Assembly (NCBI GenBank): GCA_019695185.1
Contig: JAIBAN010000072.1
Coordinates: forward strand, 1-41,208
Reading direction: 5' to 3'
DNA from: Blastocatellia bacterium
GTDB lineage: Bacteria > Acidobacteriota > Blastocatellia > Chloracidobacteriales > Chloracidobacteriaceae
Length of the DNA: 41,208 bases
Shown here: positions 33,609-41,208 of the stretch, in pieces
How the letters are laid out: every line of letters starts with the position of its first letter
Numbering within the stretch: the stretch's first letter is position 1
Made by a program: the position numbers and the translations under genes
Notes under the pieces: generated by a model
The model's input: only the letters and a program-made list of their open reading frames with translations
Databases searched by the model: none
What the model was told of the DNA's origin: nothing

Positions 33609-35078
33609 ATGATTACTGGCGAATTGAAATCACAAATTGACCGCATTTGGGATGCCTTTTGGTCGGGGGGGATTTCGAACCCGCTCGAAGTCATTGAACA
33701 ATTTACCTATCTGCTTTTTATCAAACGGCTGGACGAACTCCACACCGCGCAGGAAAAGAAGGCCAACCGGCTCAACCGTCCGATTGAGAACCCGGTGTTT
33801 CTGCCCTTGCAGTACAAAATGCGCTGGTCGCATTTCAAAAACTTCGACCCGCAAAAAATGTATGAAGTCGTTTCGACCCAGGCGTTTCCCTTTATCAAGG
33901 AAATGCACGGCGACCGCGAAGACTCCACCTATTCGCACCACATGAAGGACGCCCGGTTTACCATTCCGACGCCGGGGCTGCTGGCCAAAGTGGTGGAAAT
34001 GATTGACAAGGTGCCCATGGAGGACCGCGACACCAAGGGCGACATCTACGAGTACATGCTCGGCAAGATCGCCACCGCCGGGCAGAACGGCCAATTCCGC
34101 ACGCCCCGCCATATCATCAAAATGATGGTGGAACTGGTGGCTCCCAAGCCCGACGACATCATCTGTGACCCGGCCTGTGGGACGGCGGGCTTCCTCATGG
34201 TGGCCGGTGAATACCTGCGCGAGCGGCACCCGGAGATTTTCACCGACGCGGCCCGCAAGTGGCACTTCAATGAAACCTGTTTCCACGGATTTGATTTCGA
34301 CTCGACCATGTTGCGCATCGGCAGCATGAACATGCTCCTGCACGGGATTGAAAACCCGGACATCCGCTATCGGGATTCGCTCGCGCAGGAAAACGCGGCG
34401 GATGAGGAACGCTACACGCTGATTTTGGCCAATCCGCCTTTTGCCGGTTCGCTCGACACCGAGCAATGCGCCAAAAACCTGCAACAGATGGTCAAAACCA
34501 AAAAAACCGAATTGCTCTTTATCGCGCTCTTTCTGCGGTTGCTCAAAACCGGAGGCCGCGCCGCCGTGATTGTCCCTGACGGGGTGCTCTTTGGGTCTTC
34601 GGGCGCGCACAAGACGCTCCGCACGGCGCTGGTGGACGAGCATAAACTGGAGGCCGTGATTTCCCTCCCGTCGGGTGTCTTCAAACCCTACGCTGGCGTC
34701 TCAACCGCCATTCTGTACTTTACCCGGACCAACTCCGGCGGGACGAACCACGTTTGGTTCTACGACGTGCAGGCGGATGGCTTTTCGCTCGATGACAAAC
34801 GCGATCCCGTGGAGGCCGACGACCTGCCCGACGTGATTCGACGCTGGCGGGAACGCGACCCGCAGCGCGACACCGACCGCACCGCCAAAGCCTTTTGCGT
34901 GCCGGTTGCCGAAATCCGGGAAAACGGATACGACCTTTCCATCAATCGCTACAAAGAGGTTTTGCACGAGGAAGTCACGTATGACCCGCCGAAGGTGATT
35001 TTGGCCCGGTTGCGAGCTTTGGAACGGGAAATTGACCAGGATTTGGAAGAATTAGAGCAATTGCTTCAAGGAAAATGA
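33609..35078 (+). CDS. hsdM: Type I restriction-modification DNA methyltransferase subunit
   Basis: 489 residues. N-terminal HsdM helical domain (MITGELKSQIDRIWDAFWSGG...EQFTYLLFIKRLDE). The SAM-binding motif is DPACGTAGFL (from D187) and the N6-adenine catalytic motif NPPF is at 275-278, both intact. It methylates adenine in the sequence chosen by HsdS and is also needed for restriction. No clear ribosome site precedes the ATG at 33609, but the first residues fit the family. It lies 158 nt after the 196-residue gene and 63 nt before hsdS. It may be read from the sigma-54 promoter or from its own promoter in the AT-rich gap; that difference matters, because constant methylation would normally be needed to protect the host. 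Confidence 0.95.
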   Translation: MITGELKSQIDRIWDAFWSGGISNPLEVIEQFTYLLFIKRLDELHTAQEKKANRLNRPIENPVFLPLQYKMRWSHFKNFDPQKMYEVVSTQAFPFIKEMHGDREDSTYSHHMKDARFTIPTPGLLAKVVEMIDKVPMEDRDTKGDIYEYMLGKIATAGQNGQFRTPRHIIKMMVELVAPKPDDIICDPACGTAGFLMVAGEYLRERHPEIFTDAARKWHFNETCFHGFDFDSTMLRIGSMNMLLHGIENPDIRYRDSLAQENAADEERYTLILANPPFAGSLDTEQCAKNLQQMVKTKKTELLFIALFLRLLKTGGRAAVIVPDGVLFGSSGAHKTLRTALVDEHKLEAVISLPSGVFKPYAGVSTAILYFTRTNSGGTNHVWFYDVQADGFSLDDKRDPVEADDLPDVIRRWRERDPQRDTDRTAKAFCVPVAEIRENGYDLSINRYKEVLHEEVTYDPPKVILARLRALEREIDQDLEELEQLLQGK

Positions 35079-35141
35079 ATTTTTGACATAGTGAAATATT
35101 AAATTCATTGAAAATGAGCTATTGAAAGGCATCAATATTTT

Positions 35142-36308
35142 ATGTTCTTAAAGAGTAAAAAACTTGGAGATATTTGTGAGTTTGTAAATGGTGGTACACC
35201 TGATACTAAGGTAAGAAAATACTTTGAAGGTAAAATCCCTTGGATAACAAGTGCCGATATTAATGGTCAAATGGTTACTAAAGCCCGAAGTTTTATTACT
35301 GAAGAAGCTATTTCCAATTCTGCAACTAATCTGATTCCTAAAGGCACGATATTACTCGTTACGCGAACAGGCGTTGGGAAGGTGGCAATAACTGGAATGG
35401 ATTTGTGCATAAGCCAGGACCTGACGGGAATTTTCCCCCAATCAGAAAAGCTTGATACTAATTTTCTTGCTCATTTTTTGAGATCAAAAAAGCCTTATTT
35501 TGTTTCTTACCAACGGGGTGCAACCATAAAGGGAATTACACGCGAGGTTGTTGAAAATTTATCAATCCCGCTCCCTCCCCTCGAAGACCAGCGCCGCATC
35601 GCGGCCATTCTCGACAAAGCCGATGCCATCCGCCGCAAACGCCAGGAAGCCATCAAACTGACGGATGAGCTTTTGCGGTCGGTGTTTTTGGAGATGTTTG
35701 GCGACCCGGTGACAAATCCGAAGGGGTGGGAAAAACAAATTCTTGGTGATATTGTGGAAAGAATTGTGGTTGGTCACGTTGGCCCCACATCCCATGCCTA
35801 TTGTGAAAGTGGTGTCCAATTTTTAAGAACACAAAATGTTAGGAGGTTAAAGATTAACCGCAAAGATATTCAGTTCATTACCGATGAGTTCCATAAGAAA
35901 CTGAAAAAATCGACCCTGCGAACTGGTGACGTTTTAATTTCAAGAGTTGGAGCTAATAGAGGGATGGCCGCTGTCGTTCCAGAAGATTTAGATGGCGTAA
36001 ACTGTGCAAACATTATTATTATTTCTTGTGGTAGCTATCTAAAACCTGAATTTCTTGCATTTCTTGTAAATTCGTCTTCGGGCCAAGCATCGCTCATGAG
36101 GGAATCTGTTGGATCAGCACAAGGAGTGATAAATGTTGAAACAGTAAAAAAATGGGAAATTTTAGTACCTTCTTTTAAAGTCCAAGAAAAATTTGCATGG
36201 ATTGTGAAAAAAATTATCGAAAATGAAGAAAAACAAATTAATAGTTTACTAGCTCAAGAAAATTTATTTAATTCATTAGTTCAGCGTGCTTTTCGCGGTG
36301 ACCTGTAG
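35142..36308 (+). CDS. hsdS: Type I restriction-modification specificity subunit
   Basis: 388 residues with two target-recognition domains and the usual conserved spacers. TRD1 starts LGDICEFVNGGTPDTKVRKYFEGKIPWI. The central conserved helix is LEDQRRIAAILDKADAIRRKRQEAI...SVFLEMFGDP (about 147-188). TRD2 starts GWEKQILGDIVERIVVG, and the C-terminus ends LFNSLVQRAFRGDL. Both TRDs should read half-sites of a bipartite target. Base composition is mosaic: the TRDs are clearly AT-rich, while the central spacer is GC-rich like hsdM and hsdR. TRD exchange by recombination would give this pattern. Works with HsdM and HsdR. Confidence 0.93.
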   Translation: MFLKSKKLGDICEFVNGGTPDTKVRKYFEGKIPWITSADINGQMVTKARSFITEEAISNSATNLIPKGTILLVTRTGVGKVAITGMDLCISQDLTGIFPQSEKLDTNFLAHFLRSKKPYFVSYQRGATIKGITREVVENLSIPLPPLEDQRRIAAILDKADAIRRKRQEAIKLTDELLRSVFLEMFGDPVTNPKGWEKQILGDIVERIVVGHVGPTSHAYCESGVQFLRTQNVRRLKINRKDIQFITDEFHKKLKKSTLRTGDVLISRVGANRGMAAVVPEDLDGVNCANIIIISCGSYLKPEFLAFLVNSSSGQASLMRESVGSAQGVINVETVKKWEILVPSFKVQEKFAWIVKKIIENEEKQINSLLAQENLFNSLVQRAFRGDL

Positions 36309-36388
36309 TGTTGAGTTTCTGGCTAGCAGCCGAAAACAATAAAAATTGGAAGTAAAAAATTAAAAATTCAGTGAGTGAAGGCAAGCTT

Positions 36389-36754
36389 ATGATCGAAATC
36401 CACAAGAAGGTTGATAAAGACCAGAATCAGGTTGTGCTTCAGATGTCGGCGGCGGAATTTGACCAACTCGAAAAAGTCCTCCAGGAAACCGGCTTGGTGA
36501 CCATCACCGAAGACGCGGAAACTAATGAACCCCGCGAATCGGCTGATGCAACGTGGCAGGAGGAACAGCGGTGGATGCGTGAACATCGGGCCGAATACGT
36601 GGGCCAATGGGTTGCACTTTCAGGGTATAACCTGATTTCCCATGGTCTGAATGCCAAGGACGTTTTCGCGGAAGCCAAAGCCAAGGGGTATAAAAACCCG
36701 CTGTTTACCCAAATTGAAGCCGCCGATGAGTTTCAATTCGGAGGGTGGATTTAG
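36389..36754 (+). CDS. DUF5678-like small protein
   Basis: 121 residues from the ATG at 36389 (AAGG upstream), a better start than the GTG at 36371. The first half is helical (QVVLQMSAAEFDQLEKVLQETGLV). The second half, REHRAEYVGQWVALSGYNLISHGLNAKDVFAEAKAKGYKNPLFTQIE, matches the DUF5678 pattern (Y-x-G-x-W-V-A-L...G...A...G....P). Small proteins of this type often accompany toxin-antitoxin or mobile loci; function is unknown. It sits between hsdS and hsdR with the DUF433 and four-helix genes. These three small genes are cargo inside the restriction operon. Confidence 0.65.
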   Translation: MIEIHKKVDKDQNQVVLQMSAAEFDQLEKVLQETGLVTITEDAETNEPRESADATWQEEQRWMREHRAEYVGQWVALSGYNLISHGLNAKDVFAEAKAKGYKNPLFTQIEAADEFQFGGWI

Positions 36755-36829
36755 CCAAAATCAGCTTGCATCCGGGAAAAGCTCCTTGGCAGAATTATTT
36801 TTGTAATGGCGGGGACAAAAGGATTCTTT

Positions 36830-37042
36830 ATGAATAATGACCAATTGATTTTGTCAAAACGCATCACCATTGACCCGGAGATTTGCCACGGGAAGCCCTG
36901 CGTTCGGGGGCTGCGGTATCCGGTTGAGATGATTTTGGAACTGCTCAGTTCCGGCATGACTCCAGAAGAAATTCTGGCGGATTATGACGACCTGGAACGC
37001 GAAGACATTGAAGAGATTGGGAAATCTAAAATTAAAAATTAA
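36830..37042 (+). CDS. DUF433 antitoxin-like protein, shortened C-terminus
   Basis: 70 residues from the ATG at 36830 (AAAGGA upstream). ITIDPEICHGKPCVRGLRYPVEMILELLSSGMTPEEILADYDDLEREDIEE is the complete DUF433 core, a winged-helix-type domain usually encoded beside a DUF5615 PIN-like toxin. No such toxin is visible here. After EEI the protein runs into GKSKIKN, where KIKN and the stop codon are encoded by an AT-rich repeat (37028-37054). Relatives usually have a further helix after REDI, so this copy looks cut by arrival of the repeat and four-helix gene. It may still bind DNA, but as an orphan. Confidence 0.75.
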   Translation: MNNDQLILSKRITIDPEICHGKPCVRGLRYPVEMILELLSSGMTPEEILADYDDLEREDIEEIGKSKIKN

Positions 37043-37054
37043 AAATTAAAAAAT
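37028..37054. repeat. AT-rich (AAAATT)n repeat, left copy
   Basis: Four near-identical AAAATT/AAAAATT steps overlapping the end of the DUF433 frame. Partner copies lie at 37423-37454 (same orientation) and 37549-37587 (inverted). Confidence 0.7.
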
Positions 37055-37072
37055 TGAGAAGTGAAGAAGTTT

Positions 37073-37429
37073 ATGCAAAAAGATATTGTCAAAAGAACAT
37101 TTGATTTTGCAGTAACTATCATCAAACTCTGTCAGCAATTGGATGCACATCCAGGAGCAGCGCGAACACTCAGCAAACAGTTGATTCGCTCCGGAACTTC
37201 AATCGGGGCAAATATCGAAGAAGCTCAAGCCGGTCAAAGCAGGGCCGACTTTATTAGCAAAACCTCAATTGCACTCAAAGAAGCGCGCGAAACCAGCTAT
37301 TGGTTGCGGTTGCTGACAGCAACGGCCATCGTGCCGACTTCAATGATTGTAGAAATTCAGGGCGAGTCTGAACAAATTACAAAAATCCTTGGAGCAATCG
37401 TTTCTAAAAGCAAAAACAATATCAATTAA
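37073..37429 (+). CDS. Four-helix-bundle protein (23S rRNA intervening-sequence family)
   Basis: 118 residues from the ATG at 37073; a GTG four codons earlier is possible. KRTFDFAVTIIKLCQQL, RTLSKQLIRSGTSIGANIEEAQAGQSRADFISKTSIALKEARETSYWLRLL and the C-terminal EIQGESEQITKILGAIV are the family's four helices. RSGTSIGANIEEA is the diagnostic motif. The family includes proteins encoded inside 23S rRNA intervening sequences and is related in fold to the Avd accessory protein of diversity-generating retroelements. Its cellular role is unclear and no reverse transcriptase is present here. The gene is bracketed by (AAAATT)n repeats, the right one overlapping its stop, so the unit looks like a small inserted cassette. 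Confidence 0.88.
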   Translation: MQKDIVKRTFDFAVTIIKLCQQLDAHPGAARTLSKQLIRSGTSIGANIEEAQAGQSRADFISKTSIALKEARETSYWLRLLTATAIVPTSMIVEIQGESEQITKILGAIVSKSKNNIN

Positions 37430-37454
37430 AAATTAAAAATTAAAAATTAAAAAT
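37423..37454. repeat. AT-rich (AAAATT)n repeat, right copy
   Basis: CAATTAAAAATTAAAAATT and on, overlapping the stop codon of the four-helix gene. Same orientation as the left copy 395 bases upstream. Confidence 0.7.
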
Positions 37455-37548
37455 AAGAAAACTTGAAAATAGTTATTGGTAAAAAGCACTCTTGCAACTT
37501 GCGCTATATTCTTTTTCAAACCAAAAACACATACACTTTTTCTTCTTC

Positions 37549-37587
37549 TTTTTTAATTTTTAATTTTTCCTTTTTAATTGTTTTTTT
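37549..37587. repeat. Inverted copy of the AT-rich repeat, directly before hsdR
   Basis: TTTTTTAATTTTTAATTTTT followed by a further TTTTTAATTG: the reverse complement of the repeats at 37028 and 37423. With the right copy it could form a long AT hairpin enclosing 37455-37548. It occupies the position where the hsdR ribosome site would be. Confidence 0.6.
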
Positions 37588-40500
37588 ATGACAAATTTCT
37601 CGTTTTTGCAAAAGGAATGGCCTGACTTGTACGAAGCGGCAACCAAGGCCGAGGCGTTGGCCTTTGCCGATGCGCGGGCCGGGTGTTTTTATGCGCGCCG
37701 GACGCTGGAACTGGCGGTTGAGCGGCTCCACTGGGTTGAATTCAGGCGAAATCTGACCAAAGACGATAATCTCAGCTCAATGATTTGGGACCTGGAGGCC
37801 CGGAACTGTTTTCCTGCCGGTATTTCACCCAAACTCAAGTTGATTCGCAAAAACGGGAACGACGCGGCGCACAGCAAACGGGTTATCAGCCAGTTTGATG
37901 CGCTTCAGGCGACGAAAGAACTGTTTCATGTGCTTTACTGGCTGGTGCGGACCTATACCCGCCGCCCGCTTGCGGAACTGGAGGGATTGGCGTTTGACCA
38001 AAGCTGGCTTGAGAAATTAAAGGCATCGGTTAAACCGCAGAGCGCGGAACAACTGCGCAAACTGGAGGAAGAACTCCGCGAACGTGACCGGCAACTGGCC
38101 GAGGAACACGCCAAACGGGTTTCCCTTGAGGAACGGCTGGCCGAACTGACGGCGCTGGTCAACGCCAAACAGCACAACCGGGCAGTCCCGGATACGCACG
38201 ACTATTCCGAGGCCGAAACCCGCAGCTACATCATTGACCTGTTGCTCAAGGAAGCCGGATGGAATCTCTCCAAGCCCGAAGACCGGGAGTTTCCAGTCAC
38301 CGGAATGCCGAACAACACTGGCGACGGTTTTGTGGATTATGTCCTCTGGGGCGATGACGGCACGCCTTTTGCCATTGTCGAAGCCAAACGGACCACCAAA
38401 GACCCACGCATCGGACAGCAGCAGGCCAAGCTCTATGCTGATTGTCTGGAGGCGCGCTATGGGGTCCGTCCGGTGATGTTTCTGACCAACGGCTTTCAAA
38501 CCTGGTTTTGGGATGACCTGGAATTTCCGCCGCGCACGGTGCAAGGGTTTTACACCAAGGATGAATTGCTGCTTTTGCAGCAGCGCCGGACGACCAAAGT
38601 CAAACCCGGACAGGAACTCATCAACCACGAAATCGTCGAACGCTCGTACCAAATCGAAGCCATCCGCCGGGTGGTTGACCAGTTTCACGAAAAACGCCGC
38701 CGGGCGCTGGTGGTGATGGCGACCGGTTCGGGAAAAACCCGTACCGTGATTGCGCTGTGCGAACTGCTGCAACGCTGCAACTGGGCCAAGCGGATTTTGT
38801 TTCTGGCTGACCGAAAGGCATTGGTGAAGCAGGCTGTCGGAGCGTTCAAAGCCCACTGGAAGGAGTCAAATCCGGTCAATCTGGTTACGGATAAAGAGGA
38901 GACCGGCAGCCGGGTCTACGTTTCGACCTACCCGACGATGATGAACCTGATTAACGACATGCAGGGCAACCAGCGGCGGTTTGGCGTGGGGTATTTTGAC
39001 CTGATTGTGATTGACGAGGCGCATCGCTCGGTTTATCAGAAATATCGCGCCCTGTTTGAGTATTTCGACGGCCTGCTGGTCGGGTTGACGGCGACCCCCA
39101 AGGATGAGGTCCACATCAACACCTACGAACTGTTTGACCTGAAGAACGGCATGCCGACCTATGCCTATGACCTGGACGAAGCCGTCAAGGACAGGTATCT
39201 GGTTCCGCCCCAGGCGCTTGAGGTGCCCACCAAATTCACCCGCGAAGGCGTTGATTACAACCACCTTTCCGAAGCCGAAAAAGAGCAGTGGGAGGAACTC
39301 GACTGGGACGAAGACGGTGCAATGCCTGAACGGGTCGAGGCTCCGGCGCTCAATTCCTGGCTGTTTAACGCCGACACGGTGGACAAAATCCTGGAATTCC
39401 TGATGTCTCACGGTTTGAAAGTCGCCGGCGGCGACCGATTGGGGAAAACCATCATCTTCGCCAAAAACCACGACCACGCAATGTTTATCCAGGCCCGTTT
39501 TGATGCGAATTATCCCAAGGAAAAAGGGAGTTTTGCCCGTGTCATTGACGTGCAGGAAGCCTATGCGCAAAACCTGATTGATGATTTTTCGCAGCCGGAC
39601 AAGTCGCCCCACATTGCCATTTCAGTGGATATGCTCGACACGGGCATTGACGTGCCGGAAGTGCTGAATCTGGTCTTTTTCAAGCCCGTGCGATCCAAGA
39701 CAAAGTATTACCAGATGATTGGGCGGGGCACCCGCCTCTGCAAAAACATCTTCGGGCCGGGAGCAGACAAGGAGTTTTTCTACATTTTTGATTGCTGCGA
39801 CAATATCAGGTTTTTCAACCACAACCTGGGAAGAAGCTCCGGCAGTCCACAGCCTTCCCTGAGTGCCAAACTCTTTACCGGGCGGCTGCACCTGCTCAAC
39901 GCTCTGGGACAGACGGAACCTTCCGCCACCGACCTGAGCGTGTTTTCAGGTGAAATTAAAACCATGCTCCAACGCGAAATCGGAGCCATGAACCCGCAGA
40001 ATTTCCTGGTTCGCCCGCACCATCAACTGATTGAGAAATTCCGGAACAACCCCGTTTGGGAAAACCTGACGCCGGAGGATATGGCGGAAATGGCCAACCA
40101 TCTGGCCGGGCTGCCAACCGAGCTTGAGCCGGAGGACGAAACCGCCAAACGCTTTGACATGCTGATTTTGAAGCTGCAAATGGCGGTGCTGCAAAAACAC
40201 CCGTCCTTTGAAACGCTCCGCCGGAACGTGCAGGAAATCGCAGTCAAACTTTCGGAAAAAGCCACGGTTCCGATGATTGCCGCAAACCTCGAATTGATTT
40301 TGGAGGTCCTCACGGATGACTACTGGGCCAACATCACCCTGCCTTTGCTTGAAACCATGCGCCGGCAACTGCGGAATCTGGTCCAGTTTATTGATAAACG
40401 AGAGCGGAAGCTGGTTTATTCGGATTTTGCCGATGAACTGGGCGAAGTAAAAGAAGTGCAGATTTCTGCCTATGCCGCAGCCGTGGATTTTGTCCAATAT

Positions 40501-40959
40501 CGCAAAAAAGTGCTGGAGTTTTTAGAGCGGCACGAGAACCACCTTGCCCTCCGAAAGCTCAAACACAACCAGCCCATCACGGCCCTCGACATCCAGGAAC
40601 TGGAGCGGTTTCTCTTTGAATCGGGAGAAATTGGCAACCGGGAAGACTTTGAAAAGGTGTTTGGCAAACAGGACCGGTTGGGAACCTTTATTCGCAATCT
40701 GGTTGGACTGGACCGGGCGGCGGGCAAAGCGGCGTTCAACGACTATCTTTCCAACAAAACTCTGACGGCCAATCAAATTCAATTCATCAACCTGATTATT
40801 GATTATTTGACCCAAAACGGGGTTATGGACGCCCAAATGCTCTACGAATCACCTTTCACCGATTTCAACCCCAATGGTCTGGATGGCGTCTTTGCCGATG
40901 ATGATGCCGACCGGATTGTGGAAATCCTGAAAGAAATCGAGACAAACGCAGCGGCCTGA
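37588..40959 (+). CDS. hsdR: Type I restriction endonuclease/translocase subunit with DUF4145 N-terminus
   Basis: 1,123 residues. Residues 1-135 look like a DUF4145 domain (FADARAGCFYARRTLELAVERL...KLIRKNGNDAAHSKRV), which is often fused to restriction enzymes. A short coiled coil follows (about 145-195), then the HsdR nuclease domain with D250 (VDYVLWGDDG) and E265-A-K267 (IVEAKR). The SF2 translocase has Walker A ATGSGKT (378-384), DEAH (476-479), LTATP and YYQMIGRGTRL, and the C-terminal region is of the EcoEI-R type. It pumps DNA and cuts unmethylated targets with HsdM and HsdS. All key residues are intact. It is separated from hsdS by about 1.28 kb of small genes and AT repeats. No good ribosome site precedes the ATG, which lies straight after the inverted AT repeat. 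Confidence 0.95.
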   Translation: MTNFSFLQKEWPDLYEAATKAEALAFADARAGCFYARRTLELAVERLHWVEFRRNLTKDDNLSSMIWDLEARNCFPAGISPKLKLIRKNGNDAAHSKRVISQFDALQATKELFHVLYWLVRTYTRRPLAELEGLAFDQSWLEKLKASVKPQSAEQLRKLEEELRERDRQLAEEHAKRVSLEERLAELTALVNAKQHNRAVPDTHDYSEAETRSYIIDLLLKEAGWNLSKPEDREFPVTGMPNNTGDGFVDYVLWGDDGTPFAIVEAKRTTKDPRIGQQQAKLYADCLEARYGVRPVMFLTNGFQTWFWDDLEFPPRTVQGFYTKDELLLLQQRRTTKVKPGQELINHEIVERSYQIEAIRRVVDQFHEKRRRALVVMATGSGKTRTVIALCELLQRCNWAKRILFLADRKALVKQAVGAFKAHWKESNPVNLVTDKEETGSRVYVSTYPTMMNLINDMQGNQRRFGVGYFDLIVIDEAHRSVYQKYRALFEYFDGLLVGLTATPKDEVHINTYELFDLKNGMPTYAYDLDEAVKDRYLVPPQALEVPTKFTREGVDYNHLSEAEKEQWEELDWDEDGAMPERVEAPALNSWLFNADTVDKILEFLMSHGLKVAGGDRLGKTIIFAKNHDHAMFIQARFDANYPKEKGSFARVIDVQEAYAQNLIDDFSQPDKSPHIAISVDMLDTGIDVPEVLNLVFFKPVRSKTKYYQMIGRGTRLCKNIFGPGADKEFFYIFDCCDNIRFFNHNLGRSSGSPQPSLSAKLFTGRLHLLNALGQTEPSATDLSVFSGEIKTMLQREIGAMNPQNFLVRPHHQLIEKFRNNPVWENLTPEDMAEMANHLAGLPTELEPEDETAKRFDMLILKLQMAVLQKHPSFETLRRNVQEIAVKLSEKATVPMIAANLELILEVLTDDYWANITLPLLETMRRQLRNLVQFIDKRERKLVYSDFADELGEVKEVQISAYAAAVDFVQYRKKVLEFLERHENHLALRKLKHNQPITALDIQELERFLFESGEIGNREDFEKVFGKQDRLGTFIRNLVGLDRAAGKAAFNDYLSNKTLTANQIQFINLIIDYLTQNGVMDAQMLYESPFTDFNPNGLDGVFADDDADRIVEILKEIETNAAA

Positions 40960-41175
40960 CTGGAACATGGGCAACACTTTTTTAAAGGGAAAGGAAACTC
41001 AGCAAAAGGAAGTTAAAAATCACCTTTTTCTAAACCAAACTATCAAAATGTGCCCAAGTTAAAATACTTCCCGGGTTTCTTCTGAACTTTTGCAAAACGC
41101 GCCCAAGGCGCATGAAAATTAGGGTTTTTTGAGTAGAATCACGGCAACCAGACTGGTGACCTGTCAAGGAGGCGC
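40960..41175. other. Intergenic region after hsdR
   Basis: 216 bases without a gene or clear terminator. A mobile-element end could lie here, given the next reading frame, but no terminal repeat can be confirmed without the other end. Confidence 0.35.
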
Positions 41176-41208
41176 ATGATGCCAGGGATAATCGAGTTTC
41201 CAACCGTG
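41176..41208 (+). CDS. Start of a gene cut by the window edge, possibly a transposase
   Basis: ATGATG at 41176 follows AAGGAGG (41166-41172) and reads MMPGIIEFPTV up to the edge. The strong ribosome site supports a real start. The opening P-x-I-I-E-F-P resembles the N-terminus of some IS701-like transposases as I remember them, but 11 residues cannot prove it. Confidence 0.4.
   Translation, partial: MMPGIIEFPTV

Noticed and set aside
33630..34643. Minus-strand 337-codon frame
   Set aside because: Antisense to hsdM, whose motifs are all intact on the plus strand.
36830..37042. Complete DUF433/PIN toxin-antitoxin pair
   Set aside because: No DUF5615 or PIN-like toxin follows; the next gene is a four-helix protein.
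37073..37429. Diversity-generating retroelement (Avd-like protein)
   Set aside because: No reverse transcriptase, template repeat or variable repeat nearby; the four-helix family is wider than Avd.

Overview
The window is a stretch of plasmid (or plasmid-derived replicon) backbone carrying accessory islands. Replication is shown by an 11-copy 22-bp iteron array with two DnaA boxes next to a Rep initiator gene. Partition is shown by a small ParA with a ribbon-helix-helix partner and TTAACGTTAA palindromes. Transfer is shown by a MobF (TrwC/TraI-type) relaxase running off the left edge. Base composition is moderately GC-rich in most genes, with several AT-rich islands. The host cannot be fixed from sequence alone. 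A very large secreted YD-repeat protein with Ig-like N-terminal repeats, a di-haem oxidoreductase and a DUF3179 selenoprotein together suggest an Acidobacteriota-like bacterium (inference). The host must have selenocysteine machinery if the TGA at 12046 is decoded.

Layout. 1-4408 (minus): relaxase and an RHH/coiled-coil/membrane relaxosome partner. 4409-4864: non-coding, with five 11-bp tandem repeats and hairpins, a candidate oriT/operator. 4865-6084 (minus): a small charged protein and a tandem gamma-glutamylcyclotransferase-like protein. 6511-7475 (plus): overlapping small protein and zeta-like P-loop protein, a toxin-antitoxin-like pair. 7476-8734: non-coding, with a cluster of strong hairpins before a tyrosine recombinase (8735-9703), which is followed by a 16-bp inverted repeat. 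9904-11436: three small proteins of unknown function. 11527-12780: DUF3179 membrane protein with an in-frame TGA and SECIS-like hairpin. 12911-23850 (minus): a 3,387-residue Rhs/YD toxin with a cysteine-peptidase-like tip and a probable immunity gene. 23966-25270 (minus): di-haem cytochrome c oxidoreductase. 25271-28600: origin, rep and par. 29080-29391: DUF7660-like gene broken by an amber codon. 29644-40959: a defence-like island. 41176: first codons of another gene, possibly a transposase.

The island from 29644 to 40959 is the most interesting part. A sigma-54 activator with an RtcR/CARF-like N-terminal sensor (minus) is divergent from a gene for a coiled-coil DUF2130 protein with a D...ExK nuclease-like signature. 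The intergenic region holds a near-perfect -24/-12 sigma-54 promoter (TGGCAC-N5-TTGC) pointing at the DUF2130 gene. Downstream on the same strand are an unknown 196-residue protein, hsdM, hsdS, three small accessory genes and hsdR. My reading is a signal-gated nuclease/restriction locus: a CARF-type ligand would switch on sigma-54 transcription of a nuclease and possibly of the type I restriction genes. The parts are visible in the sequence; the regulatory circuit is inference.
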